From Candidatus Krumholzibacteriota bacterium (GTDB lineage: Bacteria; Krumholzibacteriota; Krumholzibacteriia; Krumholzibacteriales; WJIX01): 64,000 nt of DNA. Position 1 is the stretch's first letter; each line of letters begins with the position of its first letter. Below are positions 42,262 to 56,406 of this stretch, in pieces. The position numbers and the translations under genes were made by a program. The notes under the pieces are model-generated. The model was not told the origin of the DNA and searched no databases. It saw nothing but the letters and a program-made list of their open reading frames with translations. Location of the stretch: contig JAXHNR010000002.1 of the NCBI GenBank assembly GCA_034520215.1, positions 408,642-472,641 on the forward strand, in the 5' to 3' direction.

Positions 42262-43455
42262 ATGGCTAAGGAGAAATTTGAAAGGACCAAGCCGCATTTA
42301 AATGTAGGGACAATAGGGCACGTGGATCATGGCAAGACGACGCTGACAGCGGCTATGACGAAGCATCTGGCGACGAAGGGTTGGGCGGATTTCGTTCCGT
42401 TTGACGAGATAGACAAGGCGCCGGAGGAGAGAGACAGAGGCATAACGATAGCCACGGCGCATGTTGAATACGAGACTGAGAACCGGCATTACGCGCATGT
42501 GGATTGTCCCGGTCACGCGGATTACATTAAGAATATGATAACCGGCGCGGCGCAGATGGACGGGGCTATAGTGGTAGTGAGTGCCGCGGACGGGCCCATG
42601 CCGCAGACGAGGGAGCATATACTTTTGGCGCGGCAGGTTAATGTGCCGGCGCTTCTGGTATTTATGAACAAGACGGACATGGTTGATGATCCGGAGCTTA
42701 TAGAGCTTGTGGAGCTTGAGGTGAGGGAGCTTTTGGACGAGTATGAATTTCCCGGGGACGAGATACCGATAATAAAGGGCAGCGCGCTTAAGGCTCTTGA
42801 GAGCGATGATCCGGATTCGGAAGAGGCCAAGTGTATATGGGAGCTGATGGATGCGTTGGACAGTTATATACCCGAGCCGGAGAGGGATTTGGACAAGCCG
42901 TTTTTGATGCCTGTCGAGGATGTCTTTTCGATAACGGGAAGGGGCACGGTAGGAACGGGAAGGATAGAGCGCGGGATAGTAAATGTAGGTGAAAATGTGG
43001 AGATAGTGGGGATAAGGGACACGCAGAAGACCGTAGTGACGGGAGTGGAGATGTTCAGGAAGCTTCTTGATGAGGGTAGAGCCGGGGACAATGTCGGGTT
43101 GCTGCTCAGAGGGATAAACAAGAAGGATCTGCTTCGAGGGATGGTAGCCGCGAAGCCCGGATCGATAACGCCTCATAAGAAGTTCAAGTGCAAGGTATAT
43201 GTATTGAAGAAGGAAGAGGGCGGTCGTCACACGCCGTTTTTTGAAGGGTACAGGCCGCAGTTTTATTTTCGCACGACAGATGTAACGGGAGTAGCAACGC
43301 TGCCGGAAGGCACGGAGATGGTAATGCCGGGTGATGATGTTGAGCTGACGGTGGAGCTGATAAGCCCGATAGCGATGGAGAAGGAGTTGCGGTTTGCTAT
43401 CCGTGAAGGCGGAAGAACCGTCGGAGCTGGTGTTGTAACTGAAATTATTGAGTAA
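42262..43455 (+). CDS. tuf: Elongation factor Tu, copy 1
   Basis: Delivers aminoacyl-tRNA to the ribosome as a GTPase. GTP-binding motifs [17 protein letters not shown] and the MNKTD base-specificity motif are intact; RGITI lies in switch I. 397 residues. GAGCAGGAGGAAATACTCC precedes the ATG. It is the distal gene of the Thr-Tyr-Gly-Thr tRNA array, as in E. coli tufB. The protein is identical to the second copy 16.2 kb downstream; I saw one DNA difference (G at 42603). Codon use is rich in G-ending and ATA/AGG codons, unlike the neighbouring ribosomal genes. Confidence 0.98.
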   Translation: MAKEKFERTKPHLNVGTIGHVDHGKTTLTAAMTKHLATKGWADFVPFDEIDKAPEERDRGITIATAHVEYETENRHYAHVDCPGHADYIKNMITGAAQMDGAIVVVSAADGPMPQTREHILLARQVNVPALLVFMNKTDMVDDPELIELVELEVRELLDEYEFPGDEIPIIKGSALKALESDDPDSEEAKCIWELMDALDSYIPEPERDLDKPFLMPVEDVFSITGRGTVGTGRIERGIVNVGENVEIVGIRDTQKTVVTGVEMFRKLLDEGRAGDNVGLLLRGINKKDLLRGMVAAKPGSITPHKKFKCKVYVLKKEEGGRHTPFFEGYRPQFYFRTTDVTGVATLPEGTEMVMPGDDVELTVELISPIAMEKELRFAIREGGRTVGAGVVTEIIE

Positions 43456-43484
43456 GAATTTTTATATAAAAGGTGTAGCGAAAA

Positions 43485-43634
43485 ATGAGACAGAAAGTAA
43501 CTATGGCTTGCACGAAGTGCAAGAATAGGAATTACCAGACAACAAAGAACAGGCGTCTGCATCCTGACAGATTAGAACAGAAGAAATACTGCAGATTCTG
43601 CGGTAAGCACACGCTGCACAAACAAACGAGGTAG
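43485..43634 (+). CDS. rpmG: 50S ribosomal protein L33
   Basis: A 49-residue zinc-ribbon form of bL33: CTKC and CRFC pairs, with [10 protein letters not shown] and KKYC family motifs. The frame is short but unmistakable. AAAGGTG precedes the start. It sits between tuf and secE, its standard position in many phyla. Confidence 0.95.
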   Translation: MRQKVTMACTKCKNRNYQTTKNRRLHPDRLEQKKYCRFCGKHTLHKQTR

Positions 43635-43773
43635 CGCGAGGCTAAGGGTTTCAAACAGCCGGCCAAGATACGCTGGAGTTCGCGCGTGTAGCGGCAAAGC
43701 GGAAATACAGCAGAGCAGCTCACGCGTTCTGTCAGAGAAAAGGCTGTTTTGTTGATGTACCATGGAGGTTGTA

Positions 43774-43962
43774 ATGATAGAAAAAATTGGAAATTTTTTC
43801 AGAGAAGTAAAAGTGGAAATGAAGAAAGTAACGTGGCCTTCTCGTGAAGAACTGAAAGAATCCACAAAACTGGTAATTATTGCTTCCTTTGTAGTAACTG
43901 TTTTCATCGGTGTTGTTGATAACATACTTTCGTTTATCATCAGATATCTGCTGGGATGGTAA
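43774..43962 (+). CDS. secE: Protein translocase subunit SecE
   Basis: Essential small subunit of SecYEG. 62 residues: amphipathic helix with EVKVEMKKVTWPSREEL, then one membrane helix (~residues 36-56). The ATG 43774 is used because GGAGG lies just upstream; an ATG at 43762 would include that site. Confidence 0.93.
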   Translation: MIEKIGNFFREVKVEMKKVTWPSREELKESTKLVIIASFVVTVFIGVVDNILSFIIRYLLGW

Positions 43963-43992
43963 TTCAGTTCAATTAGATTTTGAGGAAAAAGA

Positions 43993-44736
43993 ATGGGCGA
44001 AGAAATTTCAAAAAATAAGACAGAAGAATTAGCTGATAAGGAAAATAAAAACAGCGTTTCTGATCAGGAGAATCACCCGGAAGAGAAGGCGGCTGAGGCG
44101 GGGAAAGCTGAGGATTCTTCAAAGAGCACCGCGCCAGATGAGCCCGAAGAGAGGGGTGAAGGTAAGGACGATCAGAATATTCAAAAGACAGAAGATAATG
44201 ATCAATATAAAAATATGAAATGGTATGTCGTTCACACCTATTCCGGGCGGGAAAAGAAAGTGCGCGATTCAATAGAAAGAATTGCGAAAAATTCCGGATT
44301 AGAGGATAAGTTCGGGAATATACTTGTGGCAACTGAAGAAGTAGCGGAGATGAAGAAGGGTAAGAAGAAAGTAAGAGAACGCAAACTCTTTCCCAGCTAT
44401 ATAGTGATCCAGATGGAAATGAGCAATGAAACATGGAATCTTGTCGAGAATGTTACGGGAGTTACGCATTTTGTGGGGGGGAGAGAGAAACCCCTGCCCA
44501 TTCCCAAAAAGGATGTGGACAGAATACTGGGAAGGATGGAGAAGAGAGAAGGGATTATTCCCGAAGTTCCTTTCACATTGGGTGAACACGTTAATGTTGT
44601 CGATGGACCGTTTTCTGAGTTTACAGGTATTGTTGATGAAATAAGCCCGGAACGGGGCAAATTGAAGGTCCTGGTAAGTATTTTCGGAAGAGAAACGCCG
44701 GTTGAGCTTGATTTTCTTCAGGTAAAGCCGCTGTAA
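43993..44736 (+). CDS. nusG: Transcription antitermination factor NusG with N-terminal extension
   Basis: Binds RNA polymerase and, via its KOW domain, S10 or Rho. The canonical protein begins at about Met75 (KWYVVHTYSGREKKV), with FPSYIVIQM and TGVTHFVGG in the NGN domain and the C-terminal KOW (VVDGPFSEFTGIVDEI). The first 74 residues are a low-complexity, Glu/Lys/Asp-rich leader found in a minority of NusGs. AGGAAAAAG precedes the start and no Shine-Dalgarno precedes Met75, so the extension is probably translated. Length 247 versus ~180 usual. Confidence 0.95.
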   Translation: MGEEISKNKTEELADKENKNSVSDQENHPEEKAAEAGKAEDSSKSTAPDEPEERGEGKDDQNIQKTEDNDQYKNMKWYVVHTYSGREKKVRDSIERIAKNSGLEDKFGNILVATEEVAEMKKGKKKVRERKLFPSYIVIQMEMSNETWNLVENVTGVTHFVGGREKPLPIPKKDVDRILGRMEKREGIIPEVPFTLGEHVNVVDGPFSEFTGIVDEISPERGKLKVLVSIFGRETPVELDFLQVKPL

Positions 44737-44790
44737 GTCACAGAATTTCTCTAAGAATAAGGAATTTCAGATTGAGGAGAGTCGCGACCA

Positions 44791-45228
44791 ATGGCTAAAA
44801 AAAGAAAAAAGAAGATTCTAAAGGTTATTAAACTTCAGATTCCCGGCGGAAAGGCTACGCCGGCTCCTCCTGTTGGACCAGCGCTGGGCCAGCTTCAGGT
44901 AAGTTCGATGGATTTTTGCAAACAGTTTAACTCGGCGACTGAAAAGATGGTTGGCAGTATTGTTCCCGTAGAGATAACTGTTTATGCTGATAAGAGTTTC
45001 ACTTTTGAGACGAAATCGCCGCCGGCGTCAGAATTCTTAAGAAAAGCGGCAAAGATCGCCAAGGGTTCGGGGGAACCGAACAAGGAGAAAGTGGCGAAAA
45101 TATCATTAGCCCAAGTAGAAGAGATTGCCAAAGAAAAAATGAAGGATTTAAATGCCTATAATCTTGAAGCCGCTGTAAAGATCGTAAAAGGCAGCGCCAG
45201 GAGTATGGGGATAGTTGTTGAAAACTAG
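44791..45228 (+). CDS. rplK: 50S ribosomal protein L11
   Basis: 145 residues. Pro-rich N-terminus ([18 protein letters not shown]) and C-terminal rRNA-binding domain ([20 protein letters not shown]). Part of the GTPase-associated centre. GGAGAG precedes the ATG. Immediately precedes rplA. Confidence 0.97.
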   Translation: MAKKRKKKILKVIKLQIPGGKATPAPPVGPALGQLQVSSMDFCKQFNSATEKMVGSIVPVEITVYADKSFTFETKSPPASEFLRKAAKIAKGSGEPNKEKVAKISLAQVEEIAKEKMKDLNAYNLEAAVKIVKGSARSMGIVVEN

Positions 45229-45255
45229 GTTTTTAAGACAGAAAGTGATAGTAAG

Positions 45256-45957
45256 ATGAAGCACGGCAAAAGATATGTGGACAACCAGAAAGAGATAGAT
45301 CCAGCAAAAGAATATCCTCTAGGTGAAGCTGTGGAACTCATTAAGAGTCAGAAACCGGCGAATTTTGATGAAGGGATTGAATTTTCAGCCAGGCTCGGAG
45401 TCAATCCCAAGCATGCCGACCAGCAGGTAAGGGGAACGGTGATGCTTCCTCACGGAACGGGCAAGAAAGTAAGAGTTTTGGTTTTTGCCCAGGGCGACAA
45501 GGAACGCGAAGCTCTGGAAGCCGGAGCCGATTACGCGGGTTTTGACGAGTATATTGAGAAGATAAATGATGGATGGTTTGAGTTTGACGTTGCCATCGCG
45601 ACCCCCGATATGATGAGCGAAGTCGGCAAACTGGGCCGCTTTTTGGGCCCCAGAGGACTGATGCCGAATCCAAAAGCGGGGACGGTGTCGTCCGATGTGA
45701 CAAAGGCGGTCACTGAGGCAAAGGCGGGAAAGCTGGAATACCGTGTTGACAAAAACGGTAATATCCATGTTCAAGTGGGGAAGATGTCTTTCGATAAGGA
45801 GAAACTCGCTGATAATATCAGTGCGATAGTGAAAGAGCTTCTCAGAGCTAAACCTTCCGCCGCTAAAGGGAGATATTTCTTAACTATTTATATCTCAAGT
45901 ACCATGGGTCCTTCCATTAAACTTGACAGAACATCAATAGTAGATATAGCGAGATAA
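45256..45957 (+). CDS. rplA: 50S ribosomal protein L1
   Basis: 233 residues, forms the L1 stalk and in many bacteria represses its own operon. Motifs [39 protein letters not shown] and the C-terminal TMGPSIKLD are diagnostic. Confidence 0.97.
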   Translation: MKHGKRYVDNQKEIDPAKEYPLGEAVELIKSQKPANFDEGIEFSARLGVNPKHADQQVRGTVMLPHGTGKKVRVLVFAQGDKEREALEAGADYAGFDEYIEKINDGWFEFDVAIATPDMMSEVGKLGRFLGPRGLMPNPKAGTVSSDVTKAVTEAKAGKLEYRVDKNGNIHVQVGKMSFDKEKLADNISAIVKELLRAKPSAAKGRYFLTIYISSTMGPSIKLDRTSIVDIAR

Positions 45958-45976
45958 AGGGAAAGGAGTATATCTG

Positions 45977-46498
45977 ATGGTGCAGCAGGCCAAAATAGAC
46001 AGAGTTGACGAGCTCGTAGAGCTCTTGAAAGGAGCTAAGAGTGTAATATTGAATGACTATAAGGGGTTGGATGTTGCCGCAATTTCGAAGCTCAGGCGAG
46101 AATGTTATGAAAATAATGTCACTTTCAGGGTTATCAAAAACACCCTGGCTGTCAGAGCGTTCGACAGTATGGGCATAGAGGGTATGAATAAATTTTTCTC
46201 CGGACCGACAGCTTTTGCTGTCAGCGCCGAAGAAGAAGTCCTGCCCGCTCAGATTTTAAAGAAATTTGCCGATGAACATGAATTACCCCGTTTTAAGGGG
46301 GCTTTGGTAAACGGCCGTATTCTCGATGAAAAAAAGACGGTCGCATTTGCGTCACTCCCGGGCAAAGCCGAACTTCAGGCGAAACTGGTTGGGACACTTC
46401 AGAATCCGGTGCGAGGTCTTATTAACTGCCTCGATGCTTCCCGTCGGAATCTTGTATATGTTCTCCATGCCATTTCCGAAAAGAAGGGAGCGGCTTAA
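45977..46498 (+). CDS. rplJ: 50S ribosomal protein L10
   Basis: 173 residues. Stalk base protein that anchors L7/L12 dimers through its C-terminal helix. Motifs LLKGAKSVILNDYKGLDV and KNTLAVRAF are typical. No long leader precedes it, so the E. coli-style L10 leader control site is not obvious. GGGAAAGGAG precedes the ATG. Confidence 0.96.
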   Translation: MVQQAKIDRVDELVELLKGAKSVILNDYKGLDVAAISKLRRECYENNVTFRVIKNTLAVRAFDSMGIEGMNKFFSGPTAFAVSAEEEVLPAQILKKFADEHELPRFKGALVNGRILDEKKTVAFASLPGKAELQAKLVGTLQNPVRGLINCLDASRRNLVYVLHAISEKKGAA

Positions 46499-46565
46499 GG
46501 CTCGGATTGTAAGATAAGACATGTTTTTTTGATAACTTTGAAATAATCTTGAAAGAGAGGTAAGA

Positions 46566-47174
46566 ATGTCTGCCGATAAGAAGGAAGAGAAAAAGAAGAA
46601 AGAGGAAGTAGAAGTAAAAGAGGAGAAAGCTGAGAAGAAAGAGGACAAGAAAGAGGAAACCAAGAAGAAAGAAACTAAAAAGAAAGAGACGAAGAAGAAA
46701 GAAAAAAAGACTGAAAAAGAGGAAAAGAAGGAAGAAAAGAAAGAGGACAAAAAGGAAGAGAAATCTGAAGAGAAGGAAAGCGTAGAGCCTGAATCCGCAA
46801 ATGTTAAGAAGATAGTGGATATGGTCAAAGAACTGACTGTAATGGAACTTTCGGAGCTCGTAGAAGTTCTCGAAGATCTCTTTGGTGTCAGCGCTTCTGC
46901 TCCCGTAGCTATGATGGCTGGAGGCGCCGCGGGCGCTCAGGCCGGCGGAGAGGAAGAAGAGCAAACTGAATTTGACGTGGTTCTGAAAGATATAGGAAGC
47001 CAGAAAATTCAGGTAATTAAGGTTATCCGGTCGATTACAGACCTGGGACTTATTGAAGCTAAGAAGCTTGTTGAATCCGCGCCGGTACCCGTCAAAGAGG
47101 GTGTCGCCAAGGATGAAGCGGATGAACTTAAATCTAAGATAGAAGAAGTTGGAGCTACCGTAGAACTTAAGTAA
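46566..47174 (+). CDS. rplL: 50S ribosomal protein L7/L12 with long Lys/Glu-rich N-terminal extension
   Basis: The canonical L7/L12 begins at residue ~80 ([20 protein letters not shown]), with the dimerisation domain, an Ala/Gly hinge ([18 protein letters not shown]) and the C-terminal factor-binding domain (EKTEFDVVL-like [22 protein letters not shown]). Residues 1-79 are almost only Lys and Glu, with ETKKK repeats, encoded by a nearly pure purine strand. Total 202 residues against ~125 usual. The Shine-Dalgarno GAGAGG fits ATG 46566; the first later Met is residue 86, inside the conserved domain, so a shorter start would break it. Confidence 0.95.
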   Translation: MSADKKEEKKKKEEVEVKEEKAEKKEDKKEETKKKETKKKETKKKEKKTEKEEKKEEKKEDKKEEKSEEKESVEPESANVKKIVDMVKELTVMELSELVEVLEDLFGVSASAPVAMMAGGAAGAQAGGEEEEQTEFDVVLKDIGSQKIQVIKVIRSITDLGLIEAKKLVESAPVPVKEGVAKDEADELKSKIEEVGATVELK

Positions 47175-47231
47175 TTTACTAGTTTGGTTGATGTTGAATA
47201 TAAGACCAAAGAAAGGGAAGGGCCGTTTCGC

Positions 47232-50200
47232 ATGATTAAAATGTCTAAGCGAATCGATTACAGAAAAACTCCCAAAGTGATGGGGCTTCCCCATTTGTTG
47301 GATCTGCAGCTATCATCTTATGACACTTTTCTCCAGCCGAAAGTTTCGAAGGAGAAAAGGAAAGACGTTGGGTTGGAGTCGGTTTTTAAATCGATATTTC
47401 CCATTGTATCATCGAGGGGTAATTTTTCACTGGAGTATCTTGGTTATAACGTAGGTGAACCGAAGTATTCAGTTGAGGAATGCAGGGACCGGGATCTCAC
47501 TTACGCGGTTCCGCTGAAGGCTTCTCTGCGTCTTGTTATAATGGAAAAGGGTGCCGACAAGGAAGCTATAAAAGACATTATCCAGAGTGATGTCTATCTT
47601 GGTGAAATTCCTCTTATAACGGATAGAGGCACTTTTATCATCAATGGCGCGGAAAGGGTAATTGTAAGTCAGCTGCACCGTTCTCCCGGAGCGGTTTTCA
47701 GCGACAAATACCACGCTAACGGAAAAAGACTCTTCAGCGCCAGGATAATTCCATACCGGGGATCATGGGTGCAATTCGCGGTAGATGTCAATGACGTAAT
47801 GTACGTTTACATCGACCGCCGCCGGAAAATGCCCGTGACGACACTTCTCAAAGCGATGGGGTTTGAGCCGGACAGCGCTATCATAAAGCTTTTCCACAAA
47901 AAAGAGGTTTATAAATTATCACCGAGAAAGAACAAGAAAGATAACGCTCTGATCGACAAAGCCGTCGCGGAAGATATTGTTGATCCCGAAACAGGCGAAA
48001 TAATCATTGAGTGCGGCAAATTGATTACTGAAGAGATTCTAACATCAATGAAAGAGAGAAAGATCTCAAAACTTGTCCTTGTAAAAAAGAAGAAGGGACT
48101 TGACAGTGATGTTATTCTCAAAACTCTCGCTAAGGACAAGACTTCCAATAGTGAAGAGGCTTTGAAGCGGATCTACAATCTGCTGCGGCCCGGGAATCCG
48201 CCAACTCTCGAAACGGCCAAAGCTCTTCTTCAGAGGTTGTTCTTCAATCCGAAGCGATACGATCTGGCGAGGGTGGGGCGATATAAGATAAATAAGCGTC
48301 TTGGTATAGATGTTCCAATTGAAACGACGACATTAACGCCCAAAGACTTTATTGCCGTTGTGGCGAACCTTATCAATCTCAAGGAAACTGACGGCCCGGT
48401 TGATGATATTGATCATCTGGGCAACAGGCGTGTCAGATCTATAGGAGAACTTCTCTCAAATCAGTTTTCAATAGGTCTTTCCAGGATGGCCAGAATAATC
48501 CGTGAGAGAATGACTATTCAGGAATCAGATAACCCGACACCCTATGATCTGGTTAACGCGAGGACTGTCAGCGCCGTGATACAATCCTTTTTCGGAAGCA
48601 GTCAGCTTTCGCAATTTATGGATCAGACTAACCCTATAGCCGAGCTGACTCACAAACGGCGTCTTTCAGCCCTTGGTCCGGGCGGATTGACACGGGAAAG
48701 AGCCGGATTTGAAGTCAGAGATGTGCATTTTACGCATTACGGCCGCCTGTGTCCCATTGAAACACCCGAGGGACCTAACATAGGTTTGATTACGTCACTT
48801 GCTTCTTTCGGCCACCTCAATGAATTCGGTTTTCTGGAAACACCGTATTTGAAAGTGAAGGACGGTGTTGTAACTGATGAAGTAGAGATGTTATCCGCTG
48901 ATATGGAAGATGACATGATAATAGCCCATGGGAGTTCACCGGTTGATAAAAAAGGGAAGTTTACTTCTGATAAAATAATGGCAAGAAGTAAAGGCGATTT
49001 CGTACTTGTGGACCCTAAGGGTATTAATTATATAGATATTTCAACGAATCAGCTTGTTGGTATATCAGCCGCTCTTATACCTTTCCTCGAACATGATGAT
49101 GCCAACAGAGCTTTAATGGGCTGCAATATGCAGCGTCAGGCTGTTCCCCTTCTGAAACCTGAAGCGCCGTTAGTCGGGACTGGTCTGGAAAGTAAAGCCG
49201 CGTACGATTCCGGGGTTCTCGCGATTGCCAAGAGAAGCGGTACGGTGAAAAACGTTTCCGCTGACAGAATACAGATTTCTTACAATGTCGACAGCAGTGA
49301 CAGCGATCTGGATGATTTCTCGGGATTCGGCGGGATTGACGAGTACAGGCTGGTAAAATACAAGCGTTCAAACCAGGATACTTGTATTAACCAGAAGCCT
49401 ATAGTAAACCTCGGTGATAAGATTAAGAAAGGCGATGTAATAGCCGATGCTTCAGCTTCTGTTAAAGGCGATCTGGCTATTGGAAGGAATCTGCTTGTCG
49501 CCTTTATGCCTTGGCGCGGGTATAACTACGAGGATGCCATTGCCATTAGCGAGAGGCTTGTGAAAGAAGACGTTTTGACCTCTATTCATGTCGAAGAGTA
49601 TGAATTGCAGGTACGGGACACTAAAGCCGGCAAGGAAGAGATCACAAGGGAACTTCCGAACGTGGGAGAGGACTCATTGTCCAACCTCGATGGAGACGGA
49701 ATAATAATGGTGGGAGCCCGTGTTAAAACCGGTGATATTCTTGTCGGAAAGGTTACCCCGAAGGGTGAAACCGAACTTACTCCCGAAGAAAGGCTGCTTA
49801 AAGCGATTTTTGGAGAAAAAGCGGGAGATGTGCGTGACGCTTCCCTCAAGGCCGGAACCGGCATGGACGGGATAGTAATTGACGTCAAACTATTTTCCAG
49901 GAAAGAACGTGATGATAGGGCGAAAAATCAGGAAAAGAAAGAAATCAAGGCCCTTGAGAAAAAATTCCAGGAGAAGAAGGAATTCGTAAAAAGCAAAAGA
50001 AAAGAAAGATTGGAAAAGTTAATGCTCGGGCAGACAACCGAGAAGCTGATTCATTCTGAAACCGGCGAGATACAGGCAAAAGCGGGCAGGAAGATTACGG
50101 AAAAATTACTCGATACCATAGATGTTGATTATCTGCACTGGGGACTGCCTATAGTGAAGAATTCAAAGGTTGACGAAAAGATTCAATCTTTGATGGAGAC

Positions 50201-51017
50201 CGCCACGAGAGCTATTGACGGGATAGACGCGAAATATGAAAAAGAGGTCGAAAGAGTAAAACGCGGCGATGAACTTCCCCCCGGTGTAAACAAGCTTGTT
50301 AAAGTTTATGTTGCCCGGAAGAGGAAAATAGCTGTTGGCGATAAGATTTCCGGCCGGCACGGAAACAAAGGGGTTATTTCTACAATAGTACCCGAAGAAG
50401 ATATGCCTTACATGGAAGACGGCACCCCCGTTGATATCTTACTGAATCCGCTGGGAGTACCGAGCAGGATGAATGTCGGACAGATTCTTGAGACACACCT
50501 CGGCTGGGCCACGCAGAAACAGGGAGCGAGAGCGATCACTCCCGTGTTTAACGGAGCGACAGTGTCCGAGATTAAAGAGGCATTGAAGGAATCCGGATTG
50601 CCCGAAGACGGGAAGGCTGTCCTCTACGACGGCAGGTCGGGCGAAGTTTTCGATAACAAGGTTACAGTCGGATATATTTATATGATGAAACTCTCACACC
50701 TTGTTGATGATAAAATTCACGCGAGGTCTATCGGGCCTTATTCACTTGTTTCACAGCAGCCGCTTGGAGGCAAGGCTCAGTTCGGCGGTCAGAGATTCGG
50801 TGAGATGGAGGTATGGGCTCTTGAAGCTTACGGAGCCGCCTATTGCCTTCAGGAAATGTTAACTGTCAAATCCGATGATGTAAGCGGAAGAAGTAAAGTA
50901 TATGAATCAATCGTAAAGGGTGGAACCGCGCCCGAACCGGGTTTGCCGGAATCGTTTAGTGTGCTGTTAAAAGAACTTCAGAGTTTGTGTCTGGATGTAA
51001 GTCTTGAAAGGGAATAA
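47232..51017 (+). CDS. rpoB: RNA polymerase beta subunit
   Basis: 1261 residues from ATG 47232, chosen for the AGGGAAGGG site nine bases upstream; the frame is open 16 codons further. Rif-region motifs [17 protein letters not shown] and [19 protein letters not shown] are intact. The following [11 protein letters not shown] has Phe where E. coli has Pro564; FCB-group polymerases usually have an aromatic there. RGYNYEDAI and [14 protein letters not shown] are further signatures. An acidic/basic Lys-rich insertion lies around residues 900-940. Confidence 0.98.
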   Translation: MIKMSKRIDYRKTPKVMGLPHLLDLQLSSYDTFLQPKVSKEKRKDVGLESVFKSIFPIVSSRGNFSLEYLGYNVGEPKYSVEECRDRDLTYAVPLKASLRLVIMEKGADKEAIKDIIQSDVYLGEIPLITDRGTFIINGAERVIVSQLHRSPGAVFSDKYHANGKRLFSARIIPYRGSWVQFAVDVNDVMYVYIDRRRKMPVTTLLKAMGFEPDSAIIKLFHKKEVYKLSPRKNKKDNALIDKAVAEDIVDPETGEIIIECGKLITEEILTSMKERKISKLVLVKKKKGLDSDVILKTLAKDKTSNSEEALKRIYNLLRPGNPPTLETAKALLQRLFFNPKRYDLARVGRYKINKRLGIDVPIETTTLTPKDFIAVVANLINLKETDGPVDDIDHLGNRRVRSIGELLSNQFSIGLSRMARIIRERMTIQESDNPTPYDLVNARTVSAVIQSFFGSSQLSQFMDQTNPIAELTHKRRLSALGPGGLTRERAGFEVRDVHFTHYGRLCPIETPEGPNIGLITSLASFGHLNEFGFLETPYLKVKDGVVTDEVEMLSADMEDDMIIAHGSSPVDKKGKFTSDKIMARSKGDFVLVDPKGINYIDISTNQLVGISAALIPFLEHDDANRALMGCNMQRQAVPLLKPEAPLVGTGLESKAAYDSGVLAIAKRSGTVKNVSADRIQISYNVDSSDSDLDDFSGFGGIDEYRLVKYKRSNQDTCINQKPIVNLGDKIKKGDVIADASASVKGDLAIGRNLLVAFMPWRGYNYEDAIAISERLVKEDVLTSIHVEEYELQVRDTKAGKEEITRELPNVGEDSLSNLDGDGIIMVGARVKTGDILVGKVTPKGETELTPEERLLKAIFGEKAGDVRDASLKAGTGMDGIVIDVKLFSRKERDDRAKNQEKKEIKALEKKFQEKKEFVKSKRKERLEKLMLGQTTEKLIHSETGEIQAKAGRKITEKLLDTIDVDYLHWGLPIVKNSKVDEKIQSLMETATRAIDGIDAKYEKEVERVKRGDELPPGVNKLVKVYVARKRKIAVGDKISGRHGNKGVISTIVPEEDMPYMEDGTPVDILLNPLGVPSRMNVGQILETHLGWATQKQGARAITPVFNGATVSEIKEALKESGLPEDGKAVLYDGRSGEVFDNKVTVGYIYMMKLSHLVDDKIHARSIGPYSLVSQQPLGGKAQFGGQRFGEMEVWALEAYGAAYCLQEMLTVKSDDVSGRSKVYESIVKGGTAPEPGLPESFSVLLKELQSLCLDVSLERE

Positions 51018-51034
51018 AGAGTTGGAGGTTTCCT

Positions 51035-55141
<4,107 letters not shown>

Positions 55142-55149
55142 GGAATTGA

Positions 55150-55165
55150 CGGGGAATTATCCCCG
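55150..55165 (+). promoter_or_regulatory. Stem-loop after rpoC
   Basis: CGGGGA/TCCCCG closes a 4-nt loop (ATTA). No T-run follows, so it is at most a weak or processing hairpin. Confidence 0.35.
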
Positions 55166-55197
55166 CGCAATGTGATACATTTATTACAATTAATGAC

Positions 55198-55226
55198 TTG
55201 ACAAGAACTTTACTAATTGATAGATT
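55198..55226 (+). promoter_or_regulatory. Promoter for the rpsL-rpsG-fusA-tuf operon
   Basis: Perfect TTGACA (55198-55203), 17 bp, TAGATT (55221-55226). It lies about 80 bp before rpsL and would restart transcription after rpoC. Confidence 0.5.
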
Positions 55227-55303
55227 TACTATTCTGCATCCATTTGGTTGTGTTGTTGCCGGGGTGCTGGATTTATAAATAACTTGATCTGAAGAGGTGT
55301 TAC

Positions 55304-55678
55304 GTGCCTACAATTAATCAACTTGTAAGAAAAGGCAGAAAAAAAATAAAGAAGAAAACGGGAGCACGCGCCCTGCAGTCATGTCCCCAGAAAAGGGGTG
55401 TCTGTACGCGAGTTTATACTTCCACACCAAAGAAACCGAATTCTGCCATTAGAAAAGTCGCGAGAGTAAGATTGACGAATAACATGGAAATTACCGCGTA
55501 CATTCCGGGAGAAGGACACAATCTACAGGAGCATTCCATTGTGCTCGTTCGCGGCGGACGCGTAAAGGATTTACCCGGTGTTAGATATCATATTATAAGA
55601 GGGAGTCTTGACACAGAAGGAGTCGAAGGCAGAAAAGCCAGCCGCTCCAAATATGGTGTAAGAAGACCGAAAGAATAG
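55304..55678 (+). CDS. rpsL: 30S ribosomal protein S12
   Basis: 124 residues. [13 protein letters not shown] and [14 protein letters not shown] are the conserved decoding-centre loops; CPQKRGVC gives the expected Cys positions. GTG start with AAGAGGTG just upstream. First gene of the str operon. Confidence 0.97.
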   Translation: MPTINQLVRKGRKKIKKKTGARALQSCPQKRGVCTRVYTSTPKKPNSAIRKVARVRLTNNMEITAYIPGEGHNLQEHSIVLVRGGRVKDLPGVRYHIIRGSLDTEGVEGRKASRSKYGVRRPKE

Positions 55679-55706
55679 GTCTTACTTCGTAAAGGAGAAA
55701 GAATAG

Positions 55707-56177
55707 ATGCCCCGTAAAGGAAGAATAACAAAGAGAGAAATTCAACCTGAAGAAAAATATAATGATGTTGTTTTGGCAAGATTTGTGAATTACGTGATGG
55801 TTGATGGGAAGAAGAGCGCCGCGGAAGAGGCTGTGTATGGGGCGTTGGAAATCATAGAGTCAAAAACCGGCAAGGACGGCCTGGAAGTTTTTAAAAAAGC
55901 TCTGGATAACGTAAAGCCCATGCTCGAGGTAAAGTCGAGGCGTGTCGGTGGAGCAACATACCAGGTTCCTGTCGAAGTGAAGCATGACAGAAAACTGGCA
56001 CTTGCAATGCGTTGGATAATTGGGTTTGCCAGGCAGAGGTCTGGTCATTCGATGTCCGATATGTTGGCGTCAGAAATAATCCTTGATTATAACAAGGAAG
56101 GTCCCGCGGTCAAGAAGCGCAACGATACTCATAGAATGGCGGAAGCCAATAAAGCGTTTGCGCATTATAAGTGGTAA
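55707..56177 (+). CDS. rpsG: 30S ribosomal protein S7
   Basis: 156 residues. Initiates 30S head assembly. [17 protein letters not shown] and [16 protein letters not shown] are diagnostic. AAAGGAGAAAG precedes the ATG. Confidence 0.97.
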   Translation: MPRKGRITKREIQPEEKYNDVVLARFVNYVMVDGKKSAAEEAVYGALEIIESKTGKDGLEVFKKALDNVKPMLEVKSRRVGGATYQVPVEVKHDRKLALAMRWIIGFARQRSGHSMSDMLASEIILDYNKEGPAVKKRNDTHRMAEANKAFAHYKW

Positions 56178-56350
56178 AATGCCCGGTGCTATTTTTATGG
56201 CTGGATTGGAATAAAGGTTTTTCTGGGATGTAGGGTGGAGTCCATAAAGGTGTCCGAAATTATTTACGGATGTCAGTGGAGGTAGGGAATAAATAAATGT
56301 CTAGATTGCTAGTTTCTTGTAGCACTATAGAATATCTAGGGATTAACTAG

Positions 56351-56375
56351 TCCTTCAACCTTTTCGGTTGAGGGA
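56351..56375 (+). promoter_or_regulatory. Stem-loop in the fusA leader
   Basis: TCCTTCAACC pairs with GGTTGAGGGA (nine Watson-Crick pairs and one G-T) around a 5-nt loop, ending about 18 nt before the fusA Shine-Dalgarno site. The 229-nt rpsG-fusA gap is the longest in the operon, consistent with a control element. Confidence 0.55.
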
Positions 56376-56406
56376 TTGGCGGTCCCAATACTGGAGAGGT
56401 TCTCTT

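Noticed and set aside
43635-43773. Possible tRNA-Trp between rpmG and secE
   Set aside because: Checked for a CCA anticodon loop and acceptor pairing; none found.
46422-47294. Leftward 290-codon frame rich in Phe and Leu, looking like a membrane protein
   Set aside because: It is the reverse complement of the Lys/Glu polypurine tract of rplL, so the Phe/Leu richness is an artefact.
55150-55165. Stem-loop after rpoC as an intrinsic terminator
   Set aside because: Stem of only six pairs and no T-run; kept only as a weak structural feature.
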